Source: Oscillospiraceae bacterium
GTDB taxonomy: Bacteria > Bacillota_A > Clostridia > Oscillospirales > Ruminococcaceae
Length of the DNA stretch: 6,351 nucleotides
Assembly: GCA_900766795.1 (NCBI GenBank)
Contig: CAAFWX010000366.1
Location: 1-6,351 of the forward strand
Reading direction: 5' to 3'
In this document: positions 1 through 6,096 of the stretch, one piece after another
Layout of the letters: the number at the start of each line of letters is the position of its first letter
How positions within the stretch are numbered: position 1 is the stretch's first letter
Made by a program: the position numbers and the translations under genes
Notes under the pieces: model-generated
The model's database searches: none
The model's input: the letters and a program-made list of their open reading frames with translations, nothing else
Told to the model about the DNA's origin: nothing

Positions 1-9
1 GATTGCGCC

Positions 10-96
10 GCAGATTTTTCGTCAGATTGTACAAATTGAGCGCAGGCGGGCTAGCGCCCGTCAAGCGAAATTTGTGCAATATGGCGGAAAATATGC
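10..96 (+). repeat. Large imperfect palindrome / RNA hairpin 3' of clpC
   Basis: The left arm (10-51) and right arm (56-96) can form about 35 pairs around the 4-base loop TAGC at 52-55. The core is 26-37 with 69-80, extended by 14-24 with 82-92, a GC-rich tip 45-51 with 56-62, and an outer 10-12 with 94-96. Four positions (19/87, 22/84, 30/76, 46/61) are G-T, so they pair as G-U only in a plus-strand RNA and would be A-C mismatches in a minus-strand RNA. No U-tract follows either end, so it is not a standard intrinsic terminator. It may be a dispersed palindromic element, a 3' UTR structure of a plus-strand gene lying left of the window, or a small-RNA hairpin. An open frame (2-109) runs through it but has no visible start and no recognised product. 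Confidence 0.7.
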
Positions 97-167
97 AAGC
101 AAGCGTTAAGCATAAGGCGAAGCCGTTGCTGGGCAGAGGCGGTAGCCGGTAATTGTGCGGTGTTGCC

Positions 168-2531
168 CTAGTTCACTTTCTCCGCAAAGGCAGCGGAAAG
201 ACGGAAGTCTCCGTTTTCGGTGATGACCTGCGCGGCGCTTCCCTCGCAAAGCTCACCCGAAATCATAGCCAGCGACAACATATCCTCAATTTTCTCGGTG
301 ATAAGCCGCCGAAGCGGGCGGGCGCCCATATTCTCGCAGTCCGCCTGCGCGCACAGCGTGCGCACCGCTTCCTGTGTGAAGCTTACCGTAATACCTCGCG
401 CAGCGGCACGCTCCGACACTTGTTTTAGCATGATTGTGCAGATTCTTTCAAGCTCTGCCGCGTCCAGACGGCGGAATACCACCACATTGTCAATTCGGTT
501 GATGAGTTCGGGGCGGAACTGCTTTTTGAGCGCGCGCATTACATCTGCTTCGCCGCCCTTTGTGCCGCCGAAACCAACCGAGCGCTTCTCCAGCTCCTCT
601 GCGCCAATATTGCCCGTCATAATCACCACCGCCGAGCGGAAATCCGCTTTCTGACCGTCCGATGCTGTCAGACTGCCGTCCTCAAGAATCTGAAGCAGAA
701 TGTTAAGCACCTCGGGGTGTGCCTTTTCCACTTCGTCAAAAAGCACCACCGAATAGGGCGCGGAGCGCACCTTTTTCACGAGCTGCCCCTCCTCGCCGTA
801 GCCAACATATCCGGGAGGAGCGCCGATTAGCCTGCTGATGGAGTGCTTTTCGGTGAACTCGGACATGTCGAAGCGGATAAGCCTGTTCGGGTCGCCGAAA
901 ACACATTCCGCCAGTGCACGCGACAGCTCGGTTTTCCCGACTCCCGTCTGCCCCAGAAACAAAAAAGAACCGACAGGGCGCTTCGGGTCTTTAAGCCCTG
1001 TACGCCCTCGGCGTATCGCGCTCGCCACAAGCTCCACCGCCTTGTCCTGCCCGACAACCCGCTCGCGCAGGCGGTTTGCAAGGTCCGCAAGCCCCGCGCT
1101 CTCGTCCTCGCTAAGACGCGCGGCAGGAATCCCAGTGGCTGCGGCGACAGCCTGCGCGACGTCCTCTGCGTCCACAAGGGTGCGCCCTCTGCGGGCGTTT
1201 TGAGAAAGCTTCGCGGCGGAAAGATAATCTTTCTTGGCAAGCGCCGTGCGCAGGCTGCCGTCTTCCCCATGCAGAACCCGCGTGCGTGCGCGGGCGGCGG
1301 CTTCGTCAATAAGGTCAATCGCCTTGTCGGGAAGATTACGGTCGTTGAGATAACGCACCGAAAGCTTCACCGCCGCAGAAAGCGCACTGTCGGTTATCAC
1401 CGCGCGGTGGTGCTCCTCCAGCCCCGCCCTTATACCCTTGAGAATCTCCAGCGCCTGACCCTCGTCGGGCTGCTCCACTCTGATGGGCTGAAAGCGCCGC
1501 TCAAGGGCGCTGTCCTTTTCTATGATTCGCCTGTATTCGTCCGTGGTCGTGGCGCCGATAACGCAGATTCCCCCGCGTGCGAGCGGCGGCTTCAGAATGC
1601 TCGCCGCATCAATCGCGCCCTCTGCCGCGCCCGTGCCGACAATCATGTGAATCTCGTCAATAAAAAGGATAACCTCGCGGTGAGCCGTGGCTTCGTCCAG
1701 CACGCTTTTCAGCCGCTCCTCAAAATCCCCGCGATACTTCGCCCCCGCAAGCATTGCCGACAGGTCAAGCGCGAAAATCCGCTTATCCGCAAGCTCGGGA
1801 GGGACATTTCCCTGCGCCGCGCGCTGAGCGAAGCCCTCGACAACGGCGGTTTTGCCTACTCCTGCGTCGCCGATAAGACAAGGGTTGTTCTTGTTCTTTC
1901 GCAGAAGGATCTGCGTCATGCGCTCTATCTCGGTATTTCTTCCGATGACAGGCTCAAGAAGCCCCGCGCGTGCCGCTGCGGTGATATCTCTGCCGTATTT
2001 TGTGAGCGAGGGCAGGTCGTTTTTGCGGCGGGGTTCGGTTTTCTCGCCCGTGCGCGGCTCGGGAAGCTCCGCGCCCGGCTCGGTGAAGCTTCTCACCGAA
2101 GCGTCGGAATACAGCCTTGCGGCTGTTCCCGCGCCGTATTCCGCGATTATCGCGCTCGCGGTGCAGTCTCTGTCTGACACCAGCGCCATAAGCAGGTGCT
2201 CGGTTCCCGTCAGAGGCTCCCCCCTGCCCTGCGCCAAAGCCCGCGCCGAGGGCAGGATTTTTTTCAGACGCGGAGAGAAATTTGCGTCCGAAAGCTTAAC
2301 GGGCTTGCCGATACCCCGCCTTGCTTTGAGCCTTAACAGAAGGTCGCGCTGGGTGATTCGCTGCCGCGCCAGCAGCACGCTTGCTGCTCCGCTTCCGTCG
2401 CGCGCCAGAGCGCACAGCAGATGCTCGCTTCCGACAAAGGTGTGACCCATACACTCCGCAACGCTCACTGCGCCGTCCAGCGCCGCTGCCGCCTCTCCCG
2501 AAAACCCGGGGGTTCCGCTGAATGAAAACAT
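168..2531 (-). CDS. clpC: ClpC-type AAA+ ATPase, Clp protease ATP-binding subunit
   Basis: This is a cytoplasmic class I Hsp100 unfoldase that should thread substrates into a ClpP peptidase encoded elsewhere. The 787-residue product has two Clp_N repeats (about 8-70 and 80-140). NBD1 has Walker A GDAGVGKT at 221-228, Walker B VILFIDE at 287-293 and pore loop KYRG at 265-268. NBD2 has Walker A GQTGVGKT at 527-534, Walker B VVLFDE at 595-600, pore loop GYVG at 574-577, INRID with the arginine finger near 679, and sensor-2 GARPLRR at 736-742. A VGF tripeptide at 652-654 sits where ClpC docks ClpP, which argues against ClpB. The middle domain is short, about 25-30 residues less than in B. subtilis ClpC (810 residues). 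I chose ATG 2531 because AGGTG precedes it by 7 bases; an in-frame start at 2576 would add 15 residues unlike the family N-terminus. No ctsR, mcsA, mcsB or clpP is adjacent. Confidence 0.95.
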   Translation of the reverse strand: MFSFSGTPGFSGEAAAALDGAVSVAECMGHTFVGSEHLLCALARDGSGAASVLLARQRITQRDLLLRLKARRGIGKPVKLSDANFSPRLKKILPSARALAQGRGEPLTGTEHLLMALVSDRDCTASAIIAEYGAGTAARLYSDASVRSFTEPGAELPEPRTGEKTEPRRKNDLPSLTKYGRDITAAARAGLLEPVIGRNTEIERMTQILLRKNKNNPCLIGDAGVGKTAVVEGFAQRAAQGNVPPELADKRIFALDLSAMLAGAKYRGDFEERLKSVLDEATAHREVILFIDEIHMIVGTGAAEGAIDAASILKPPLARGGICVIGATTTDEYRRIIEKDSALERRFQPIRVEQPDEGQALEILKGIRAGLEEHHRAVITDSALSAAVKLSVRYLNDRNLPDKAIDLIDEAAARARTRVLHGEDGSLRTALAKKDYLSAAKLSQNARRGRTLVDAEDVAQAVAAATGIPAARLSEDESAGLADLANRLRERVVGQDKAVELVASAIRRGRTGLKDPKRPVGSFLFLGQTGVGKTELSRALAECVFGDPNRLIRFDMSEFTEKHSISRLIGAPPGYVGYGEEGQLVKKVRSAPYSVVLFDEVEKAHPEVLNILLQILEDGSLTASDGQKADFRSAVVIMTGNIGAEELEKRSVGFGGTKGGEADVMRALKKQFRPELINRIDNVVVFRRLDAAELERICTIMLKQVSERAAARGITVSFTQEAVRTLCAQADCENMGARPLRRLITEKIEDMLSLAMISGELCEGSAAQVITENGDFRLSAAFAEKVN

Positions 2532-2567
2532 TTTCCTGCACCTCGCTTGTGATTCTATGAAAGACCC

Positions 2568-2623
2568 GCACCGCATAATTCACGCATACAGACAGGGAAA
2601 ATCCTGCTTCTGTTCATCGGTGC
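2568..2623 (-). promoter_or_regulatory. Foldable 5' leader of clpC mRNA
   Basis: The predicted clpC transcript starts near 2627 and has a leader of about 95 bases. Inside it GCACCG (2618-2623) can pair with CGGTGC (2568-2573). These enclose a hairpin in which 2610-2613 pairs with 2588-2591 and 2603-2606 with 2593-2596 around a 6-base loop. The result is a closed branched structure upstream of the ribosome binding site. It matches no riboswitch class I know, and the stems are short, so a regulatory role is only a suggestion. Confidence 0.3.
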
Positions 2624-2633
2624 TTGCCTTAGT

Positions 2634-2663
2634 ATTATAGGCATACAGGAAAAAAATATTCAA
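2634..2663 (-). promoter_or_regulatory. Probable sigma-A promoter of clpC
   Basis: Read on the minus strand, a perfect -10 TATAAT (2634-2639) lies 18 bases from a -35 TTGAAT (2658-2663, four of six consensus positions). Transcription would begin near 2627. The -35 begins only 12 bases after the amidase stop codon, so clpC can be expressed apart from the gene upstream, although read-through is also possible because no terminator lies between them. A TGCCT-N9-AGGCA inverted repeat (2625-2643) covers the -10 and may be an operator. No CtsR or CIRCE (HrcA) box is recognisable. Confidence 0.7.
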
Positions 2664-2675
2664 ACAAAAGGCAAA

Positions 2676-3215
2676 TCATGGCATGCCGACAGGAAACTCA
2701 TCCCACTCTTTGCGCGCCCCAAGGATTTCGATTGCGGACACGTCGGCGTATGGGTAGCTTGACAAGCGGCGGTTTCTCGCGTCATATGAATGTGCGCAGA
2801 CATAAATATCGTCCGCTGTCACCTCACGCCAATAGGCGCGCGATACATAACTCACAAAAACCGTGTGATAGAACATGCCCTCAGAGTCGATAAGCTGCAC
2901 TACATCGCCCTCGTGCAAAGCGCTGAGGTCGGTTTCCCTGCCGTACACTCCCGCGCCCTCGTTTGTCAGCAGAAACTCCCGCAGGAAAATAACTCCCGTC
3001 CACGAGGGAGCACGGTTGTTTGTATTTATATAGTACCAGCCGTTTTCAGGTGAAAAGTTCATCACGCCGCACCCCGCATACAGACACTGCGAAATAAAGT
3101 TAGTACAATCGCCGCCGATGTCCTCAAAGTCATAGAATCGCGGGTTTCTTGCATATGCCCATTTCAGCGCATAACGCACCGCCGCCTGCCTGTCATATGC
3201 GATTTCTGTCAGCAT
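2676..3215 (-). CDS. Amidase-domain protein (Amidase_6-like), cytoplasmic
   Basis: The 179-residue product resembles the putative amidase domain (Amidase_6, PF12671) of Clostridia and Bacilli, a cysteine-peptidase-like fold often found in cell-wall or spore-related proteins. The N-terminal signature is a YDRQAAVRYA helix followed by DFEDIGGDCTNFISQ, with the likely catalytic Cys at 37. His117 (in YHTVFV) and the HSYD tetrad at 142-145 fit the conserved His positions of the family. The domain fills the whole protein, and there is no signal peptide or membrane segment, so it should stay in the cytosol unless exported by another route. The start is set at ATG 3215; the upstream in-frame GTG at 3224 is part of its ribosome binding site. 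It lies just upstream of clpC on the same strand and diverges from the EAL gene. Substrate unknown. Confidence 0.8.
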   Translation of the reverse strand: MLTEIAYDRQAAVRYALKWAYARNPRFYDFEDIGGDCTNFISQCLYAGCGVMNFSPENGWYYINTNNRAPSWTGVIFLREFLLTNEGAGVYGRETDLSALHEGDVVQLIDSEGMFYHTVFVSYVSRAYWREVTADDIYVCAHSYDARNRRLSSYPYADVSAIEILGARKEWDEFPVGMP

Positions 3216-3221
3216 AAATAT

Positions 3222-3227
3222 CACCTC
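3222..3227 (-). promoter_or_regulatory. Ribosome binding site deciding the amidase start
   Basis: On the minus strand GAGGTG is followed by six bases and then ATG (3213-3215). The GTG inside this motif (3222-3224) is in frame and would add three residues, but it is better read as part of the Shine-Dalgarno sequence. Confidence 0.75.
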
Positions 3228-3293
3228 GTGTCAATATATGCCCAAAATTAGGGAATCGTGCATAACACAATGTACAATTTTTACAAAAAACGC

Positions 3294-3322
3294 TTGAAAT
3301 ATTTAAAATGTTATGCTATAAT
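3294..3322 (+). promoter_or_regulatory. Promoter of the EAL-domain gene
   Basis: TTGAAA (3294-3299), a 17-base spacer and TATAAT (3317-3322) form a near-consensus sigma-A promoter with an extended -10 TG at 3314-3315. Upstream 3271-3290 is A/T-rich. Transcription should start near 3329. The 9-base sequence AACACAATG occurs at 3264-3272 and again at 3324-3332, bracketing the promoter. Confidence 0.85.
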
Positions 3323-3329
3323 AAACACA

Positions 3330-3413
3330 ATGAAAATAATCAAATTATCGCGGCAATTCCTCAGATGTTCTGCGGAGCTGCCGTTGGAAAGGAGTGAGTG
3401 CTTTGGAGGTTGA
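3330..3413 (+). CDS. Possible 27-residue leader ORF before the EAL gene
   Basis: An ATG at 3330, within a base or so of the predicted transcription start, opens a 27-codon frame starting MKIIKLSRQF and ending ELPLERSECFGG. Its TGA (3411-3413) is one base before the preferred ATG of the EAL gene (TGAAATG), a spacing that would allow translational coupling. It has no room for a ribosome binding site and would have to be read from an almost leaderless mRNA. No homology is recognised. It may be chance. Confidence 0.2.
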   Translation: MKIIKLSRQFLRCSAELPLERSECFGG

Positions 3414-3414
3414 A

Positions 3415-5067
3415 ATGCTGCCGCAGAAATACCGTGACAAAATGTGCGAGATGGTCGCTGCGGACACCGGAACAATGCACCTGCTTTGGGATTGCACCGA
3501 AAACGTTGTTATCCAGTTTGGCAACACATATCTTCCCGAAAACATGACCGACCCGTTGGATTATCTGCGCACACACGGCTACGTTGATGAATCTTCACTG
3601 CCTGCATTCACTGTTTATACCGCCCAGATTGAGCAGGGCATAATCTCGGGAACAGAGAAAAACTCCCTTGTCATTGATGTGATGATGCGCTTTGACCTGT
3701 CTGAACAATTCAGGCTATGCAGATTCCTCTCTCTTTTCAAGCGTAACGAGGACGGAAAAATCACCGACATACATATCAACGTCCGTCCCTACACCACTAA
3801 AGACGCGTATGCAAAAGAGATTCTGAGCACGTTCTCGTCTGACAAGGCGCCGCATATTTTCGGAAAGCGCCTTCGCGAGTTCACCGATAACACCCCCGCG
3901 GACAAGAACATTGCATATATTCAGTTCGATGTGGAGCGCTTCAAGCTGATAAACGACACCTACGGCTCTGATTTTGGCGACGAGCTGCTAAAGTTTTTCA
4001 ATGATTCCCTCGGGGTAATCTGCCGCGAGGATCAGCCCTTTTCCCGCCTGACCGCAGACGTTTTCATGGTTGTCACCGCCTACGACACTGAGCAGGAGCT
4101 GATGGATTTCATCAACAAAATCGAAAGTATGCTCAGCGGCTATAACGGCGTTGACTATCGTTTGATTTTTGGCGTTGCCATCGTCGAGGACAGAACCCTG
4201 CACACCCGCCGTCTTGGCGACAACGCTACGCTTGCACGGCAAAGCATAAAGGGAAATGCTCTGAAAAACATAGGCTTTTTCGACGGAAGCATGAAAGCAA
4301 CGCTTCAAAAACAGCAGACCATCGAGGACGATATGCACAAGGCGCTGATAAACGGCGAATTTGTGATGTTCCTCCAGCCGAAATACAGCATCTCAACCGA
4401 GAAGATTATCGGCGCGGAAGCGCTTGCGCGTTGGATTCATCCCACCAGAGGTATGATATCTCCCGCCGAATTTATTCCAGTGTTTGAACAGAACGGCTTC
4501 ATTCTGAAACTCGACCAATATATCTGGGAGTGCGCCTGCAAAAAGATTCGCGAGTGGATTGACGCGGGGATTACACCCGTACCGATTTCCGTCAACGTTT
4601 CGCGCGAATATATTCTGTCTTTTGACGTGACCGCAAAGGTAAGCGAGCTTGTGAAGAAATATGATATTCCCACCAAGCTTATCGAGCTGGAAATCACAGA
4701 ATCGCTCGACACGAAGGGTGTTGAGGACGAGGTCAAGAGGATGAAATCCGAGGGCTTTACCATGCTGATGGACGATTTCGGCTCGGGCTACTCCTCACTG
4801 AACATGCTAAAAACCACGCAGTTTGATGTGCTTAAAATCGACAGGTGCTTCCTCTCGGAATTTATGGACAGCGAGCGCGGCAGGAAAATTATCTCGCACA
4901 CTATCTCCATGTCACGCGATATTGGCTTGAACATCATCGCCGAGGGCGTCGAGAACATAGAGCAGGCGAAATTCCTCAGCAGCTGCGGCTGTGACGCGGC
5001 GCAGGGCTTCTACTACTCAAAACCTATCCCCCACACTGACTTCGACAAGTTTCTGTTCAACAATTAA
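3415..5067 (+). CDS. c-di-GMP phosphodiesterase with degenerate GGDEF and intact EAL domain
   Basis: The 550-residue product most likely hydrolyses cyclic di-GMP to pGpG in the cytosol. Residues 1 to about 155 form an unassigned, possibly PAS-like sensory region with no membrane segment. A GGDEF-fold domain (about 165-290) keeps the FDVERFKLIND helix, but its signature is RLTADVF (211-217) in place of RxGGDEF, and the I-site aspartate is missing, so cyclase activity is unlikely. The EAL domain (about 302-550) keeps EAL (335-337), Asn394 in SVNVSR, Glu426 in ELEITE, DDFGSG with Asp453 and Asp454, Lys474 in LKID, AEGVE (509-513) and Gln530 in AQGFYYSKP, the metal and catalytic set of active enzymes. 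Start is uncertain: ATG 3415 has GGAGG 5 bases upstream, while TTG 3403 (AGGAG at 8 bases) and GTG 3394 are in frame. It is monocistronic and diverges from the amidase gene. Confidence 0.93.
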   Translation: MLPQKYRDKMCEMVAADTGTMHLLWDCTENVVIQFGNTYLPENMTDPLDYLRTHGYVDESSLPAFTVYTAQIEQGIISGTEKNSLVIDVMMRFDLSEQFRLCRFLSLFKRNEDGKITDIHINVRPYTTKDAYAKEILSTFSSDKAPHIFGKRLREFTDNTPADKNIAYIQFDVERFKLINDTYGSDFGDELLKFFNDSLGVICREDQPFSRLTADVFMVVTAYDTEQELMDFINKIESMLSGYNGVDYRLIFGVAIVEDRTLHTRRLGDNATLARQSIKGNALKNIGFFDGSMKATLQKQQTIEDDMHKALINGEFVMFLQPKYSISTEKIIGAEALARWIHPTRGMISPAEFIPVFEQNGFILKLDQYIWECACKKIREWIDAGITPVPISVNVSREYILSFDVTAKVSELVKKYDIPTKLIELEITESLDTKGVEDEVKRMKSEGFTMLMDDFGSGYSSLNMLKTTQFDVLKIDRCFLSEFMDSERGRKIISHTISMSRDIGLNIIAEGVENIEQAKFLSSCGCDAAQGFYYSKPIPHTDFDKFLFNN

Positions 5068-5080
5068 GCAACGCATTTAC

Positions 5081-5111
5081 AAAAGAGTGCCGCGTTTCTC
5101 GGCACTCTTTT
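5081..5111 (+). terminator. Intrinsic terminator of the EAL gene
   Basis: AAAAGAGTGCCG (5081-5092) and CGGCACTCTTTT (5100-5111) are perfect 12-base inverted repeats around a 7-base loop, 13 bases after the stop codon. The T run is followed by further pyrimidines. The A run on the left could also make it work for minus-strand transcripts. Confidence 0.93.
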
Positions 5112-5189
5112 CTGTCTTCTATTGCAGCCGTCCGCCAAACAGCTTTCGGCAATTCTCCGGAGCCGATTAGCGGCTGGATATCTTTTCTG

Positions 5190-5248
5190 AAAAAATACAA
5201 AATATTTTTCAAAAAATGCTTGACAAATGAATAATCGTGTGATATAAT
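5190..5248 (+). promoter_or_regulatory. tRNA-Arg promoter with A/T-rich UP-like element
   Basis: A fully consensus TTGACA (5220-5225), 17-base spacer and TATAAT (5243-5248) lie just upstream of the tRNA. The A and T tracts at 5190-5216, next to the -35, resemble the UP elements of stable-RNA promoters. Transcription should start near 5255, leaving a 5' extension of about 19 bases for processing. Confidence 0.9.
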
Positions 5249-5273
5249 ATATGAGTGCTCAGGAATGAGTCAT

Positions 5274-5350
5274 GCGCCAGTAGCTCAGCTGGATAGAGTA
5301 TCTGGCTACGAACCAGAGGGTCGGGGGTTCGAATCCCTCCTGGCGTGCCA
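5274..5350 (+). tRNA. trnR: tRNA-Arg (anticodon ACG)
   Basis: The 77-base cloverleaf is complete. The acceptor GCGCCAG (5274-5280) pairs with CTGGCGT (5340-5346), ending in a G-U at position 1-72. The anticodon stem TCTGG/CCAGA encloses the loop CTACGAA with ACG at 5308-5310. The T stem (5323-5327 with 5335-5339) encloses TTCGAAT. G is the discriminator and the CCA end is encoded (5348-5350). A34 is expected to be edited to inosine, reading CGU, CGC and CGA. The gene stands alone with its own promoter and terminator. Confidence 0.98.
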
Positions 5351-5354
5351 TAAG

Positions 5355-5388
5355 AAAACCGCTTAACCATAAGGGTTGAGCGGTTTTT
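5355..5388 (+). terminator. Intrinsic terminator of the tRNA-Arg unit
   Basis: AAAACCGCTTAACC (5355-5368) pairs with GGTTGAGCGGTTTT (5374-5387) over 14 positions with one G-U pair. The loop is five bases and the right arm ends in a T run (5384-5388), only four bases after the encoded CCA. Confidence 0.92.
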
Positions 5389-5430
5389 CTCATCTATGCA
5401 AGGCTTATAGTTTTGATATATAATTAAAAT

Positions 5431-5450
5431 TTTGTGCGCTGTTTGTGCGC
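5431..5450 (+). repeat. Direct repeat TTTGTGCGC, 11-base period
   Basis: TTTGTGCGC occurs at 5431-5439 and 5442-5450. The start-to-start distance of 11 bases is about one helical turn, which would put both copies on the same face of the DNA, as for a cooperatively bound protein. Confidence 0.6.
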
Positions 5451-5454
5451 CATT

Positions 5455-5483
5455 GATACAAAACGACATTAAACGATACAAAA
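5455..5483 (+). repeat. Direct repeat GATACAAAA, 20-base period
   Basis: GATACAAAA occurs at 5455-5463 and 5475-5483, 20 bases apart (about two helical turns), directly after the TTTGTGCGC pair. The spacing of both pairs suggests a protein-binding array beside the tRNA gene. Confidence 0.55.
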
Positions 5484-5562
5484 AGTGAGCCGCTCGATTT
5501 CGGCAAAGTAAAGTAACGAACTATCAGCCAGCCCCGAGAATTTTTCTGTTTTTGGTGGTTTG

Positions 5563-5599
5563 TGCCGCTCATAAATAGAGGTTTGAGAGATGAGCGGCA
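5563..5599. repeat. Inverted repeat TGCCGCTCAT / ATGAGCGGCA
   Basis: The arms 5563-5572 and 5590-5599 are perfect over 10 bases and enclose 17 bases in which AAA and TTT can also pair. Neither end has a T tract, so it is not an intrinsic terminator. The related core GAGCCGCTC appears at 5487-5495. It could be an operator, an element-end palindrome or a recombination site. Confidence 0.6.
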
Positions 5600-5656
5600 T
5601 ACTTGTTTTAGTGGCGTTCTTACATCAATAAAACAGCATTCCCGATATTGACGCTC

Positions 5657-5686
5657 AAAAAAGCGGGAACAGTCAGCCGTCCCCGC
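5657..5686 (-). terminator. Intrinsic terminator of the small minus-strand operon
   Basis: On the minus strand a 24-base hairpin (5663-5686) with arms GCGGGGA/TTCCCGC, extended by three inner pairs to a 4-base loop, is followed by six T (5657-5662). It lies about 25 bases after the stop codon of the 74-residue ORF. Confidence 0.85.
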
Positions 5687-5710
5687 CTATATTTGGATTA
5701 AGTAATTGAG

Positions 5711-5935
5711 TTATGCGTTGCTTTCAGCTAGCTCGTTCAAATAGTCCTGTAACGACCTACATAAGCTGACTGCTCCGTACAGCGAACCGGGAACGTATAA
5801 TTCTAGTACCCGCCGACTTTCAACCAACGTGGCAACACATTCTACCATATCACCGATTTGAGCAGCTTTGCAAGCCGCGTCAATAATTTTCTCATAAAGG
5901 TCGCTCCCACGGCGAGTATTATTATCTTTTTCCAT
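5711..5935 (-). CDS. Small hypothetical protein, 74 residues
   Basis: I do not recognise this protein. It begins MEKDNNTRRGSDLYEK, is acidic and predicted mostly helical, with a central stretch IIDAACKAAQIGDMVECVA and a C-terminal helix LQDYLNELAESNA. There is no signal peptide, membrane segment or known DNA-binding motif. AAGGA lies upstream of the ATG with a rather long spacing of about 10 bases. A strong intrinsic terminator follows its stop codon, which supports it as the last gene of a minus-strand transcript. Position between a tRNA-adjacent repeat cluster and another small ORF is typical of accessory genes of integrated elements, but that is inference. Confidence 0.6.
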   Translation of the reverse strand: MEKDNNTRRGSDLYEKIIDAACKAAQIGDMVECVATLVESRRVLELYVPGSLYGAVSLCRSLQDYLNELAESNA

Positions 5936-6096
5936 TGCAAATTATTCCTTTCTTACTTGACAAATTCGACAAAGCGTATATCGGGCGGGGTTTGTGCCTG
6001 TGTTCCTCTGCCACACCGTCAGCGGATAACGCCTTGTAAAGGGTCTGCCTGCTTTACGGGTCGCTTGAAAGCGCCACGTATTGGCTATATGCCACG
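5936..6096. other. Gap between the two small ORFs, probably decayed coding sequence
   Basis: On the minus strand all three frames carry short protein-like stretches broken by stops. One ends PPDIRFVEFVK just before the ribosome binding site of the 74-residue ORF. Another contains SRQTLYKALSADG, which resembles the helix-turn-helix part of addiction-module antidote proteins. TTTGTC occurs twice, nine bases apart, near 5958-5973. The stretch may be a worn gene remnant, but chance cannot be excluded. Confidence 0.3.

Larger units (their letters stand above)
5389..5656. other. Gene-free stretch 3' of the tRNA, candidate attachment-site arm
   Basis: I find no convincing gene between the tRNA terminator and the next minus-strand terminator. 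The region holds two pairs of short direct repeats (5431-5450 and 5455-5483) and one inverted repeat (5563-5599). It is more AT-rich than the genes to its left. Insertion of mobile elements at tRNA 3' ends is well known, and clustered short repeats beside the core site often bind integrase or excisionase, so this may be an attachment-site flank. No integrase, no core duplication and no second tRNA end is visible here. Confidence 0.35.

Noticed and set aside
10..111. Integron attC site
   Set aside because: GTTAAGC at 105-111 fits the GTTRRRY core, but no matching RYYYAAC lies at the other end of the palindrome and no integrase or cassette is present.
131..168. Terminator hairpin for clpC (GGGCA ... 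TGCCC)
   Set aside because: The arms are only five bases, the loop is long, and no T tract follows on either strand.
843..2177. 444-codon open frame on the plus strand opposite clpC
   Set aside because: It is an antisense shadow produced by the GC-rich codon bias of clpC, with arginine- and alanine-rich, low-order composition and no domain.
3225..3293. Minus-strand promoter for the amidase gene
   Set aside because: Several AT-rich -10-like strings exist but none has a credible -35 at the right distance, so I do not call one.
5161..5175. Small hairpin AGCCG-ATTAG-CGGCT between the EAL terminator and the tRNA promoter
   Set aside because: The stem is five bases with no T run and no link to a gene; likely chance.
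5209..5481. 90-residue minus-strand ORF containing GTPGGIRTPDPLVRSQ
   Set aside because: It is the antisense translation of the tRNA-Arg gene; the GIRTPDPLVRSQ phrase is a well-known artefact of tRNA-antisense ORFs.
5405..5572. 55-codon minus-strand frame beginning MSGTNHQKQ
   Set aside because: It lacks a Shine-Dalgarno sequence, starts inside the inverted repeat, and lies after the terminator of the upstream minus-strand unit; possibly a remnant of an element end but not supportable as a gene.
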